64,000 nt of DNA from Mesorhizobium sp. GTDB lineage: Bacteria; Pseudomonadota; Alphaproteobacteria; Rhizobiales; Rhizobiaceae. The stretch's first letter is position 1. Every line of letters begins with the position of its first letter. Location: assembly GCF_004963255.1 (NCBI RefSeq), contig NZ_SUGA01000025.1, positions 1-64,000 of the forward strand. The letters run 5' to 3'. Positions 34,011 through 43,071 of this stretch are shown here, piece after piece. The position numbers were made by a program, and so were the translations under genes. The notes under the pieces are model-generated. The model worked only from the letters and a program-made list of their open reading frames with translations. It did not search any database and had not been told where the DNA came from.

Positions 34011-35027
34011 ATGTTACGCACCATACTGACCGCGGCGCTGGCGATGATGGCCGCTCCGGCCCTCGCCAATGATTCCGTCGCCGAACTCGGCACCGGCGGC
34101 CTGATCCTGTCGCGCAGCGACGCCGTCGCCATGCAAAGCGAGGACCTCTTCATCTCGCCGGAGAAGGTGACGGTCGACTATGTCTTCCGCAACAACACCG
34201 ACAAGGATGTCAGCTCCATCGTCGCGTTCCCGATGCCCGACATCGAGGGCGATCCCAACGAGATGCCGGCGCTTCCGGAGGCGCAGAGCGACAATTTCCT
34301 CGGCTTCGAGGTGACGATCGACGGCGTCGACGCGAAGCCTCAGCTCGAGCAGAGGGCGTTTGCGCTGGGGATCGACATCACTGCCGACCTCAAGGCCCAG
34401 AGCGTGCCGCTCTATCCGTTCGGCGACGCCGCCAAGGCGGCGCTGGCGAAACTGCCCAAGGATGTCACCAAGGACTGGGAGGACCGCGGCATCATCATCG
34501 AGGATACTGCCGATGACGGCTCGGGCATGCAGACCGCCTATGTGCCATTCTGGCAATTGCGGTGCACCTATTGGTGGCGCTCGACCTTCCCGGCCAACAA
34601 GGAGGTCCATGTCTCGCACCACTACAAGCCAAGCGTCGGCGGCACCTCCTCGGTCAGCTTCTTCTCCGAAGGCCAGTTCCAGAGCCCGCAATACGACACT
34701 TACAAGACCCGCTACTGCATGGATCAGACATTCGAGAACGCGGTGCGCAAGGCGGCCAAGGCGAATCCGGACGGCTACCCGAAATATTACGAGAGCCGGA
34801 TCGCCTATATCCTCACCACGGGAGGCAACTGGGCCTCCGGCACCATCGGCAATTTCAAGCTGACGATCGACAAGGGCAGCCCCAAAAACCTCGTCTCCTT
34901 CTGCGGCGACAATGTCAAAAAGGTCGGACCGACGACATTCGAGATCACCGCGAAGGATTTTTATCCCGAGCGCGACATCGACATCCTGCTGCTCGAGCCG
35001 TCCGACAATGGCGGGAACGGCGGCTGA
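34011..35027 (+). CDS. DUF4424 family exported protein
   Basis: A 338-residue protein with a short Sec signal peptide (MLRTILTAALAMMAAPALAN). The mature part, starting DSVAELGTGGLILSRSDAVA, matches the DUF4424 pattern and ends in an acidic stretch. Several Cys residues (LRCTYWW, RYCMDQ, SFCGDN) could form disulfides in the periplasm. GGAGGGG precedes the ATG. Its stop codon overlaps the folA start by one base (TGATG), so it is translationally coupled to folA; the reason for that link is unknown. Confidence 0.85.
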   Translation: MLRTILTAALAMMAAPALANDSVAELGTGGLILSRSDAVAMQSEDLFISPEKVTVDYVFRNNTDKDVSSIVAFPMPDIEGDPNEMPALPEAQSDNFLGFEVTIDGVDAKPQLEQRAFALGIDITADLKAQSVPLYPFGDAAKAALAKLPKDVTKDWEDRGIIIEDTADDGSGMQTAYVPFWQLRCTYWWRSTFPANKEVHVSHHYKPSVGGTSSVSFFSEGQFQSPQYDTYKTRYCMDQTFENAVRKAAKANPDGYPKYYESRIAYILTTGGNWASGTIGNFKLTIDKGSPKNLVSFCGDNVKKVGPTTFEITAKDFYPERDIDILLLEPSDNGGNGG

Positions 35028-35545
35028 TGGATATCGCGATCTATGTCGCCATCGCCGAAAACGGCGTGATCGGCCGCGAGGGCGGCCTGCCGTGGCGGCT
35101 TTCCACCGATCTCAAGCGCTTCAAGGCCGATACGATGGGCAAGCCGATCATCATGGGCCGCAAGACCTATGAAGGCATCGGCCGGCCGCTGCCCGGCCGG
35201 CTCAATATCGTGGTGACGCGCGACAAGGCCTGGCGCGCCGAGGGCATCGAGGTGGCCCACTCGCTGGGTGACGCGATCGCGCTGGCCAGGGTACGCGGCC
35301 GCTGCATGGCGGGAGCGGAGGAGATCTGCGTAGTCGGTGGCGGCGAGATCTATGCTCAGGCCTTGCCGCTGGCCGACCGGCTGCATGTGACGCATGTGCT
35401 GGCCAGCGTCGATGGCGACGCGCATTTTCCGCCGATCGACCCAGGCATCTGGCAGTTCGTCAGCACCGAGGATTTCCCCGCCGGCGAGAAAGACAGCCAC
35501 GCCACGCGTTATACGGTTTACCAGCGCCGGCGCGACGACCGTTGA
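35027..35545 (+). CDS. folA: Dihydrofolate reductase
   Basis: Reduces dihydrofolate to tetrahydrofolate with NADPH, 172 residues. Visible landmarks are the N-terminal strand, NGVIGREGGLPWRL with the Trp loop, acidic D in STDLKRFK, GRKTYEGIGRPLPGR and the VVGGGEIYAQALP nucleotide segment. Together with thyA it maintains thymidylate synthesis, although the two are 5.5 kb apart. Start codon overlaps the DUF4424 stop. Confidence 0.96.
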   Translation: MDIAIYVAIAENGVIGREGGLPWRLSTDLKRFKADTMGKPIIMGRKTYEGIGRPLPGRLNIVVTRDKAWRAEGIEVAHSLGDAIALARVRGRCMAGAEEICVVGGGEIYAQALPLADRLHVTHVLASVDGDAHFPPIDPGIWQFVSTEDFPAGEKDSHATRYTVYQRRRDDR

Positions 35546-35792
35546 TGACGACAAAGGGTCGCTACCGATCCAAATCGCAGGGGGACGATGGCCCATCGCG
35601 TTGAAAGCGGATCGACGCGTCCCTATAGAAGAACGGTGTTGCAGCGGCACGCGTCCAACCGGACGCACAAGAGGTCGCCGTAATACTTTGATTTTGGCGC
35701 ATGATTCCTTTTCGAAAACCGATATGGGTTTTCTGGGTCTTGCGTTAGGATTGCGCCGCAAGGCCTGAGGGAACCGAAGCGAAAGGACATTC

Positions 35793-36899
35793 ATGCCCTG
35801 GAACGACAAGAGCGGCGGCGGCGGCCCATGGGGCGGCGGCGGCAATCAGGGACCCTGGGGGCAGGGACCGAAAGGGCCAAGCGGACCGCAGGGCTCCCCG
35901 CCCGATCTCGAGGACATCATCCGCCGTGGCCAGGACAGGCTGCGGCGCGCGCTTCCGGGCGGCGGCGGCGCCAGTCCGGCTGTGCTCGGGCTCATCGCTC
36001 TGGCGCTCGTCGTGCTGTGGGCCTTCAAGGCGATTTATACCGTGCAGCCCGACGAGGTTGCCGTCGAGTTGCGCTTCGGCCAGCCTAAGACCGAGCTTTC
36101 GCAACCTGGCCTGCATTTCCACTGGTGGCCGATCGAAACAGTCGAGACGGCCAAGATCTCCGAGCAACTGGTCAGCATCGGCGGCGGCGCGAGCAGCGGC
36201 TCCGGGCTGATGCTCTCCGGCGACCAGAACATCGTCAACGTTCAGTTCTCGGTCGCCTATCAGGTCTCGGATCCCAAAGCCTACCTGTTCGACGTCTCCG
36301 ATCCCGACGGCATGCTGGCGCAGGTCGCCGAGAGCGCGATGCGCGAAGTTGTCGGCCGGCGCCCGGCCCAGGATATCTTCCGCGACGATCGCCAGGGCAT
36401 CGCCACCGGGGTGCGCGAGATCATTCAGGGCACGCTCGACGGCTACAAGACCGGCCTCCAGGTCAACGCGGTCTCGATCGAGGATGCGGCGCCGCCGCGC
36501 GAAGTCGCCGACGCCTTCGATGAAGTGCAACGCGCCGAGCAGGACGAGGACAAGTTCGTCGAGCAGGCCAACCAATATTCCAACCAGAAGCTCGGACAGG
36601 CGCGCGGCCAAGCGGCGCAGATCCGCGAAGACGCGGCCGCCTACAAGAACCGGGTCGTTCAGGAGGCGGAAGGCGAGGCGCAGCGCTTCATCTCCGTCTA
36701 CAACGAATACGCCAAGGCGCCCGACGTCACGCGCAAGCGCCTTTATCTCGAAACCATGGAGAGGATCCTGAAGGACTCGAACAAGGTCGTCGTCGAGCCG
36801 GGTAACGGTCAGGGCGTGCTGCCTTACTTGCCGCTGCCGGCATTGCAGCCGAAAGCACCGCCGTCGCCCCTGGGCGCCACGACGGGAGGTAATCAGTGA
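35793..36899 (+). CDS. hflK: FtsH protease modulator HflK
   Basis: A 368-residue band-7/SPFH membrane protein. A Gly/Pro-rich cytoplasmic N-terminus (about 60 residues with repeated GGGG and GPW) leads to one membrane helix (VLGLIALALVVLWAFKAIY), then the SPFH domain (VQPDEVAVELRFG) and a helical part ending in a Pro-rich tail. HflK and HflC form a large periplasmic cage around FtsH and limit its proteolysis. The stop overlaps the hflC start (TGATG). The 247 bp before it are non-coding and should hold the operon promoter. Confidence 0.95.
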   Translation: MPWNDKSGGGGPWGGGGNQGPWGQGPKGPSGPQGSPPDLEDIIRRGQDRLRRALPGGGGASPAVLGLIALALVVLWAFKAIYTVQPDEVAVELRFGQPKTELSQPGLHFHWWPIETVETAKISEQLVSIGGGASSGSGLMLSGDQNIVNVQFSVAYQVSDPKAYLFDVSDPDGMLAQVAESAMREVVGRRPAQDIFRDDRQGIATGVREIIQGTLDGYKTGLQVNAVSIEDAAPPREVADAFDEVQRAEQDEDKFVEQANQYSNQKLGQARGQAAQIREDAAAYKNRVVQEAEGEAQRFISVYNEYAKAPDVTRKRLYLETMERILKDSNKVVVEPGNGQGVLPYLPLPALQPKAPPSPLGATTGGNQ

Positions 36900-37861
36900 T
36901 GGCCAACCGTCTTCCCATCCTCGCCGTCATCGCGGCGGTCCTCCTGTTCCTGCTCTATTCCTCGGTGTTCGTGGTCAATGCCGGCCAGCAGGCGATCGTG
37001 CTGCGGTTCGGCGAGATCATCGACGTCAAGAACGAGCCCGGCATCTACTTCAAGGCGCCGTTCGCCTTCTTCGATGCCGACAGCGTGCAGATGGTCGAGA
37101 AGCGCGTGATGCGCTTCGACCTCGACAACATCCGCGTCCAGGTTTCTGGCGGCAAGTTCTACGAGGTCGATGCTTTCATCGCTTACCGGATCTCGGATCC
37201 GCGCACGTTCCGCGCGGCGGTGTCCGGCCAGGTGGAATTGGCCGAAGCCCGCCTGAGGACACGCCTCGACGCGGCGCTGCGCCGTGTCTACGGCCTGCGC
37301 GACTTCGAGGCAGCTCTGTCGGAAGAGCGCGGCAACATGATGCGCGAAGTGCGCGATCAGCTTCGCCCCGACGCGACCTCGCTCGGCCTCGACATCGAGG
37401 ATGTGCGCATCCGCCGGACCGACCTGACGGCCGAGGTCTCGCAGCAGACCTATGACCGCATGAAGGCCGAGCGCCTGGCGGAAGCCGAGCGTCTGAGGGC
37501 GCGCGGCAACGAGGCGGCGCAGCGCATCAGGGCGCGGGCCGACCGCGAGGTCGTCGAAATCGTCGCCGAGGCGCAGAAGGAATCGGAAATCCTGCGCGGC
37601 GAGGGCGAGGCGCAGCGCAGCGCGACCTTCGCCGACGCCTATAAGCGCGATCCCGCCTTCTTCGACTTCTATCGCTCGATGAACGCCTATGGCACGGCGC
37701 TGGACAACACCGGAACGACGATGGTGCTCTCGCCCGAGTCCGAGTTCTTCCGCTACTTCCGCGACCCGGGCAGCAAGCCCGGTCCGGCGCCTTCCACGCC
37801 ACCGACCGCGCCTGCGACGGCCCCTGCCGCGCCTGCGACCCAACCCGGCACCGCCCAGTAG
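36899..37861 (+). CDS. hflC: FtsH protease modulator HflC
   Basis: A 320-residue partner of HflK: N-terminal membrane helix, SPFH domain beginning NAGQQAIVLRFGEI, long Arg/Ala/Glu-rich helix (residues 185-245) and a Pro/Ala-rich end. I use the ATG at 36899, which overlaps the hflK stop by one base; an in-frame GTG one codon earlier is also open. Confidence 0.95.
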   Translation: MANRLPILAVIAAVLLFLLYSSVFVVNAGQQAIVLRFGEIIDVKNEPGIYFKAPFAFFDADSVQMVEKRVMRFDLDNIRVQVSGGKFYEVDAFIAYRISDPRTFRAAVSGQVELAEARLRTRLDAALRRVYGLRDFEAALSEERGNMMREVRDQLRPDATSLGLDIEDVRIRRTDLTAEVSQQTYDRMKAERLAEAERLRARGNEAAQRIRARADREVVEIVAEAQKESEILRGEGEAQRSATFADAYKRDPAFFDFYRSMNAYGTALDNTGTTMVLSPESEFFRYFRDPGSKPGPAPSTPPTAPATAPAAPATQPGTAQ

Positions 37862-37867
37862 CAGGCG

Positions 37868-38056
37868 GTGCAGGATTTTCTGGCGGCAATCGGCCTGGTC
37901 CTGGTGATCGAGGGGCTGATCTATGGCGGGTTTCCGGCTTTGGCACGGAAACTGGCGGCCGAGGTACTGTCGATGCCGGAGAATGTATTGCGGATCGGCG
38001 GGCTGTTGGCGATCGCCGTTGGCGTCGGCATCGTCTGGCTCGTCCGCGGCTTATGA
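37868..38056 (+). CDS. DUF2065 small membrane protein
   Basis: A 62-residue protein with two hydrophobic helices (FLAAIGLVLVIEGLIYGGF and LRIGGLLAIAVGVGIVWLV) separated by a short loop with SMPENVLR, the DUF2065 (YjeT-like) pattern. It starts with GTG six bases after hflC, a position conserved in many proteobacteria, which hints at a role with HflKC or the following protease. Confidence 0.88.
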   Translation: MQDFLAAIGLVLVIEGLIYGGFPALARKLAAEVLSMPENVLRIGGLLAIAVGVGIVWLVRGL

Positions 38057-38195
38057 TATTCCTTGGTGCCGAAGCGATTGACGATTTATCTTGCGCCGAT
38101 AGCTATAGCCGCAAACGTGCCGTATTTTTTGCCAACATGAACCGGACAGGCGCCTTTGCGGATGCGCCTTTCCTTTTCAGAACCACCGGGAGGCC

Positions 38196-39716
38196 ATGAT
38201 GATACCCGACACCCTGTTGCGCGCGGCGCGGCGTATGGTCTTCGCCGGCGCCACCGCATTCGCGGTCGGCATTGTTGCCGTTCCGTCCTTCGTCACGCCG
38301 ACGGTTGCCTCCGACGGACCGCCTTCGGTCGCCGATCTCGCCGAGCGGCTGCTCGGCGCGGTGGTCAACATCTCGACCTCGCAGACGGTGAAGGGCACGG
38401 AAGGACCGGGCGCGGTGCCGATGCCGCAACTGCCCGAGGGCTCACCATTCCAGGATTTCTTCGACGATTTCTTCAAGAACCGCGGCGGCGACAAGGGCGG
38501 CGGCGGGCAGAAAGTGCAGTCCCTCGGCTCCGGCTTCGTCATCGACGCCGAACAGGGCATCGTGGTGACCAACAACCACGTTATCGCCGATGCCGACGAC
38601 ATCGAGGTCAATTTCTCCGATGGCATCACGCTGAAGGCGACGCTCGTCGGCACCGACACCAAGACCGACGTCGCGGTGCTGAAGGTCGACCCCAAGGGCC
38701 ACAAGCTGACGGCGGTGAAATTCGGCGATTCCACCAAGATGCGCGTCGGCGACTGGGTGATGGCGATCGGCAATCCATTCGGCCTGGGCGGCACGGTGAC
38801 GGTCGGCATCGTCTCGGCGCGCAACCGCGACATCAATTCCGGTCCCTATGACGATTTCATCCAGACCGACGCCGCCATCAACCGCGGCAATTCCGGCGGT
38901 CCGCTGTTCAACGCCGCCGGCGAGGTCATCGGCATCAACACGGCGATCATCTCGCCGTCGGGCGGCTCCATCGGCATCGGTTTCTCCATCCCCTCGCAGC
39001 TTGCCGCCGGCGTCGTCGACCAGCTCCGCCAGTATGGCGAGACGCGGCGCGGCTGGCTTGGCGTGCGCATCCAGCCGGTGACGGACGACATCGCCGAAAG
39101 CCTCGGCATGGCGACCGCCAAGGGTGCGCTGGTGGCCGGCGTCATCAAGGGCGGGCCGGTCGATAATGGCACGGTTCAGGCCGGCGACGTCATCATCAAG
39201 TTCGACGGCAAGGATATCCATGAAATGCGCGACTTGCCGCGCGTCGTGGCGGAAAGCCCGGTCGGCAAGGCGGTCGATGTCGTCATCGTGCGCAAGGGCG
39301 TCGAGCAGACGGTCAAGGTGACGCTCGGCCGGCTCGAGGATGGCGAGAAACTGGCCAGCGGCGAGAACGGCAGCACCGATCAGGGCAGCGGTGATAAGGC
39401 AACGCCTCCGGTGTCGACGGCCTCCGTGCTCGGCATGACGGTCGGCGAGCTCAACGACCAGACGCGGCAGAAGTTCGGCATCGCGGCCGACGTGTCCGGC
39501 GTGGTCATCACCGATGTCGCCAAGGATTCGGCGGCGGCCGAGCGCGGCATCCAGCCCGGTGAGGTGATCACCGAGATCGCGCAGGAATCGGTCGGCACGC
39601 CGAAGGACGTGATGGACCGGATCGGAGCGCTTAAGGAGCAGGGTCGCAAGAACGCGCTCCTGATGCTGGCCTCGAAGACCGGGGAACTGCGTTTCGTGAC
39701 GATCCGGATGGATTGA
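38196..39716 (+). CDS. degP: Periplasmic serine protease/chaperone, DegP/HtrA (Do) family
   Basis: A 506-residue envelope quality-control protease. An N-terminal signal (to about residue 40) precedes a trypsin-like domain with catalytic H128 (TNNHVI), D158 (TDVAVL) and S233 (GNSGGPLF). Two PDZ domains follow at about 280-375 and 415-500. The linker before H128 holds a Gly-rich FFKNRGGDKGGGG loop. GGGAGG precedes tandem ATGs at 38196/38199. A strong terminator follows at 39753. Being next to hflKC groups two membrane-protein quality-control systems. Confidence 0.95.
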   Translation: MMIPDTLLRAARRMVFAGATAFAVGIVAVPSFVTPTVASDGPPSVADLAERLLGAVVNISTSQTVKGTEGPGAVPMPQLPEGSPFQDFFDDFFKNRGGDKGGGGQKVQSLGSGFVIDAEQGIVVTNNHVIADADDIEVNFSDGITLKATLVGTDTKTDVAVLKVDPKGHKLTAVKFGDSTKMRVGDWVMAIGNPFGLGGTVTVGIVSARNRDINSGPYDDFIQTDAAINRGNSGGPLFNAAGEVIGINTAIISPSGGSIGIGFSIPSQLAAGVVDQLRQYGETRRGWLGVRIQPVTDDIAESLGMATAKGALVAGVIKGGPVDNGTVQAGDVIIKFDGKDIHEMRDLPRVVAESPVGKAVDVVIVRKGVEQTVKVTLGRLEDGEKLASGENGSTDQGSGDKATPPVSTASVLGMTVGELNDQTRQKFGIAADVSGVVITDVAKDSAAAERGIQPGEVITEIAQESVGTPKDVMDRIGALKEQGRKNALLMLASKTGELRFVTIRMD

Positions 39717-39752
39717 GTCCGGATCGTTCAGCAAGCGATTGATGTTTCAATG

Positions 39753-39780
39753 AAAAGGGCGGCTAACGAGCCGCCCTTTT
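39753..39780. terminator. Rho-independent terminator after degP, overlapping the GNAT gene end
   Basis: AAAAGGGCGGCT (39753-39764) and AGCCGCCCTTTT (39769-39780) form a 12-bp stem with a 4-base loop, with a T-run on the plus strand and a matching run on the minus strand. The stem covers the last five codons and stop of the convergent GNAT gene (39763). Confidence 0.92.
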
Positions 39781-40335
39781 TCGTGCCTGCCATGCCTCGC
39801 GCGACAGCCTGTACATGACATGACGCTTGAGATGCGGGTGGCTGTCTGGGACGCTGGGGTGATCGAAGTCGGCGCCGGGATCGGCTTGCATGCCGAGCCG
39901 CTTCATGACGGCGATCGAACGATGGTTATCCGCGACCGCGAATGACACGATCTCGTCCACGCCAAGCGTTTCGAAACCGAAGGCGAGCCAGGCTTCCGCC
40001 GCCTCGGTGACATAGCCCTTGCCCCAGAATTCGGGCGCCAGCCGCCAGCCGATCTCAATCGTGCCGGGCGCCAGCACGTCGATGTCTTCCGTTCCGGACA
40101 AGCCGACGAAGCCGATGCATTCGCCGGTCGCGGCAATCTCGGCCGCGGCGAAGCCATATCCATCCGCATCGATCCAGGCGCGGACTTCGTCCATCTTGGC
40201 GTCAGCCGCGGCGCGGTCGCGGCGGAACGGGAAGAATTCCATCACGCGCTCATCGGAGTTGATGCGGTGGAAAAGCGCGCGGTCGCGATCCTCCCAGTTG
40301 CGCAGGATCAGGCGCTCGGTGCGGATCGGCTTCAT
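39763..40335 (-). CDS. GNAT-family N-acetyltransferase (RimJ/RimL-like)
   Basis: A 190-residue acetyltransferase of the Acetyltransf_3 type: TERLILRNWEDRD at the N-terminus, the acetyl-CoA loop in APEFWGKGYVTEAA, and NHRSIAVMKRLGM near the end. The start overlaps the serB stop by ATGA, so the two are coupled, with GNAT downstream. The C-terminal codons lie inside the degP terminator stem. Substrate unknown. Confidence 0.88.
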   Translation of the reverse strand: MKPIRTERLILRNWEDRDRALFHRINSDERVMEFFPFRRDRAAADAKMDEVRAWIDADGYGFAAAEIAATGECIGFVGLSGTEDIDVLAPGTIEIGWRLAPEFWGKGYVTEAAEAWLAFGFETLGVDEIVSFAVADNHRSIAVMKRLGMQADPGADFDHPSVPDSHPHLKRHVMYRLSREAWQARKRAAR

Positions 40336-41219
40336 TCGACGAACTCGTCCCGGCGGTAGCCCTGGAGATAGAGCAGCGCGGTCAGGTCGCCATGATCGAT
40401 GCGGATGCGTGCCTGCTCGGCCACCGCCGGCTTGGCGTGGAGCGCGACGCCGGTGCCGGCAAGACGGATCATATCGAGATCGTTGGCGCCGTCGCCGACC
40501 GCGATGGCATCCTCTGTTGTCAGCGCGAGCCTTCCCGCTATGTCCAGAAGCGCTTCGGCCTTCGCGGCGCGGCCGAGGATGGGCTCGGTCACCATGCCGG
40601 CGAACCTGCCGTCTTCCTCGATCAGGCGGTTGGCCCGGTTTTCCTGGAACCCCAGCATCTCGGCAATACGGCTGGTGAAGACGTCGAAGCCGCCGGAGAC
40701 CAGCGCAGTCCAGGCGCCGTTGGCGCGCATCGTCTGCACCAATGCGCGGCCGCCGGCGGCGAGCGTCAGCCGATTGGCGATGATGCGGTCGACCACCGCG
40801 GTGTCGAGGCCTTTCAGCAAGGCGACGCGTTCCCGCAAGGCGGGCTCGAAGGCGACCTCGCCATTCATCGAGCGCGCAGTGATCGCCGCTACATGGTCCT
40901 TAACGCCAATCTCGTCGGCGAGCTCGTCGATGCACTCCTGATCGATCATCGTCGAATCCATGTCGGCGAGCAGGATCTTCTTGCGCCTGCCTTCGGCGGG
41001 CTGGACGATAACATCGACCGGCTCGGACGCCAGTGCGGCGCGCAGATTGGCGGTCATTTCGCCGATATCCGGCGTCTGCGGCAGGACGAGGTCGCAGGCG
41101 ACGTCTTCAGCCAGCCAACGGACAGCGCTTGCGCCGGCGGCCTGCAAGGCCATATTCGCAAGCGAGGCCGGCACGGCGCGGGCTTCTGGACGGGACACTA
41201 GAGTGGCGATCAGCGGCAT
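40332..41219 (-). CDS. serB: Phosphoserine phosphatase
   Basis: Last step of serine synthesis, 295 residues, HAD superfamily. The catalytic aspartates are D86 and D88 in DMDST; ALVSGGFD and GDGANDLDM are motifs II and III. The N-terminal 75 residues are an ACT-like regulatory domain, as in other long SerB proteins. The ATG at 41219 is my choice from family length; the 5' end overlaps the divergent miaA by 17 bp. The gene is coupled to the downstream GNAT gene. Confidence 0.92.
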   Translation of the reverse strand: MPLIATLVSRPEARAVPASLANMALQAAGASAVRWLAEDVACDLVLPQTPDIGEMTANLRAALASEPVDVIVQPAEGRRKKILLADMDSTMIDQECIDELADEIGVKDHVAAITARSMNGEVAFEPALRERVALLKGLDTAVVDRIIANRLTLAAGGRALVQTMRANGAWTALVSGGFDVFTSRIAEMLGFQENRANRLIEEDGRFAGMVTEPILGRAAKAEALLDIAGRLALTTEDAIAVGDGANDLDMIRLAGTGVALHAKPAVAEQARIRIDHGDLTALLYLQGYRRDEFVE

Positions 41220-42153
41220 TGAACATTCCGGCAGGCAGGCGGGCGAAGGCCGCGTCAAGAACGCGATCCTGATAGCCGGGCCGACCGCCAGCGGCAAGTC
41301 GGCGCTGGCGCTCGATCTTGCCGAACGCGGTGGCGGGGTCGTCGTCAACACCGATTCCATGCAGAGCTATTCGGTGCTCGATGTCCTGACGGCGCGGCCG
41401 AGCGCCGCCGAAACGGCACGCGTGCCGCATTTCCTCTACGGCCATGTGCACCCCTCCACGGCCTATTCCACCGGCGCCTGGCTGCGCGACGTGACGAAAC
41501 TCATTGAGGATGGCGTCCTGTCGGGCCGTCCGGTTGTTTTCGTCGGCGGCACCGGGCTGTATTTCCGTGCGCTGGCCGAAGGCATCTCGGATATGCCGGA
41601 CATTCCACCGGCTGTGCGTGAGCGCTGGCGCTACGAGCTCAAGGAGCAAGGAGCCGAAAGGCTGCATAGGCTGCTGATGCACGAGGATTCAGCCATGGCC
41701 ATGCAACTCAGGCCAACGGACGGTCAGCGGATCGTGCGGGCGCTCGAAGTGCTCGATGCTTCGGGACGTTCCCTCCTGGAATGGCAGGCGGTGCGGGGCC
41801 GACCGCTGATCGACCGCGAGAGTGCCCGTTTCCTGGTTATCGAGCCGGACCGGGAGCAACTGGTCCGGCGCATCGAGGCGCGTTTCGACCAGATGCTCGA
41901 CAAGGGCGCGCTTGACGAAGTGCGGCAGCTTACGGCGCTCGGCCTCGACCCGGATCTGCCGGCTATGAAAGCGATCGGGGTACGCGAGCTGCAGGCGGCG
42001 ATGGCCGGACGGTCCGGTTTTCCCGAGGCGATCGAGCGGGCCAAGATCGCGACGCGGCAGTATGCCAAGCGCCAATCGACCTGGTTCAGGCACCAGCTGG
42101 GCGTGGAGTGGCGCAGGTTGCGACCGGGCGATCAACCCGCAGTTCACGACTGA
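41203..42153 (+). CDS. miaA: tRNA dimethylallyltransferase
   Basis: Adds the isopentenyl group to A37 of tRNAs reading UNN codons, 316 residues from the GTG at 41203, the same length as E. coli MiaA. The P-loop GPTASGKSA lies at 26-34; NTDSMQSYSVLDV, VGGTGLYFRAL and TRQYAKRQSTWFR are hallmark segments. No ATG fits upstream of the P-loop in this frame, so GTG is used. Its first 17 bases are shared with the opposite-strand serB start. Confidence 0.9.
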   Translation: MAISGIEHSGRQAGEGRVKNAILIAGPTASGKSALALDLAERGGGVVVNTDSMQSYSVLDVLTARPSAAETARVPHFLYGHVHPSTAYSTGAWLRDVTKLIEDGVLSGRPVVFVGGTGLYFRALAEGISDMPDIPPAVRERWRYELKEQGAERLHRLLMHEDSAMAMQLRPTDGQRIVRALEVLDASGRSLLEWQAVRGRPLIDRESARFLVIEPDREQLVRRIEARFDQMLDKGALDEVRQLTALGLDPDLPAMKAIGVRELQAAMAGRSGFPEAIERAKIATRQYAKRQSTWFRHQLGVEWRRLRPGDQPAVHD

Positions 42154-42279
42154 CGAAAAGCCTTTTTCAATCAACGCCTTAAAATCCTTTGCTCTAATTC
42201 CCGCCAGGGTTGTCCGGGTTAACGGTCCGTAAGGTCCGATGTGGCATAAGCTCGAGGGTTCCAGTGGTGCGGGGAGTAG

Positions 42280-43071
42280 ATGCGTTTCCATAAGGCGGAA
42301 TCCGCATTTTTCGTGTTTATTTTCGTGATCCTGGCCGCCGGCCTGGTGACGTTCCATGCCTATGGTCAGTTGCAGGACATCGCTTCGGACCTCGATGCCG
42401 CATCCCGCGGCGACAAAATCGTCTATCTGAACAAATTGCTGTTCGTCACCGGCGCGCTGCTGGCGACCGCGCTGTTCTTCGGCACCTTCTTCATCTACCC
42501 GCTGATCCGCGGCCAGGTGCGGGAAGAGGGCAAGCTCAGGGCCATGACGGTCTCGCTCAGCGCCCGTTCGCAGACGCTCGAGCAGGCAGCGCTCACTGAT
42601 GGTCTGACCGGCATGCAGAATCGCCGCTATTTCGACGATGCGCTGCGTGAATATCTCCACGAATTTCGTCGCATCGACAGGCCGGTCGGGCTGATGATCC
42701 TCGATCTCGATCATTTCAAACAGGTCAACGACACGCATGGTCACGATGTCGGCGACGAGGTTCTGCGGGCCGTAGCCACCTGCCTGCGGGGCATGACGCG
42801 CTATCACGACGTGGTGGCGCGGCTGGGCGGCGAGGAGTTCGCCGTCGTCACTCCCAATATGGATGTCGAGCTGCTTGCCCGGTTCGCCGAGCGCATCCGC
42901 AAGGCGATCGCCAACCTGTCGATCCTGTCGGGCAATGTGCGGCTGAAGGTCACCACCAGCGTCGGCCTTGCCGTGTGGGACCATAAGGAGAGCGCCGAGG
43001 ATTTCTACCGTCGCGCCGACCGCCAGCTCTATGAGGCGAAGAAGCAAGGCCGCAACCGCGTCTGCGCCTAA
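42280..43071 (+). CDS. Membrane-anchored diguanylate cyclase (GGDEF)
   Basis: A 263-residue protein with two membrane helices (residues 8-28 and 52-74) flanking a short periplasmic loop of about 23 residues, then a cytoplasmic GGDEF domain (about 100-260). The active site reads RLGGEEFAV, an active variant, and LDLDHFKQVND is intact, so c-di-GMP synthesis is expected. There is no EAL domain. The I-site RxxD is not evident. It is a stand-alone gene with a 126-bp leader region; a large palindromic element begins at its stop codon. Confidence 0.92.
   Translation: MRFHKAESAFFVFIFVILAAGLVTFHAYGQLQDIASDLDAASRGDKIVYLNKLLFVTGALLATALFFGTFFIYPLIRGQVREEGKLRAMTVSLSARSQTLEQAALTDGLTGMQNRRYFDDALREYLHEFRRIDRPVGLMILDLDHFKQVNDTHGHDVGDEVLRAVATCLRGMTRYHDVVARLGGEEFAVVTPNMDVELLARFAERIRKAIANLSILSGNVRLKVTTSVGLAVWDHKESAEDFYRRADRQLYEAKKQGRNRVCA

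Noticed and set aside
42154..42279. Riboswitch in the leader of the diguanylate cyclase gene
   Set aside because: I looked for a c-di-GMP aptamer pattern and saw no matching conserved loops; the region is only AT-richer than average.
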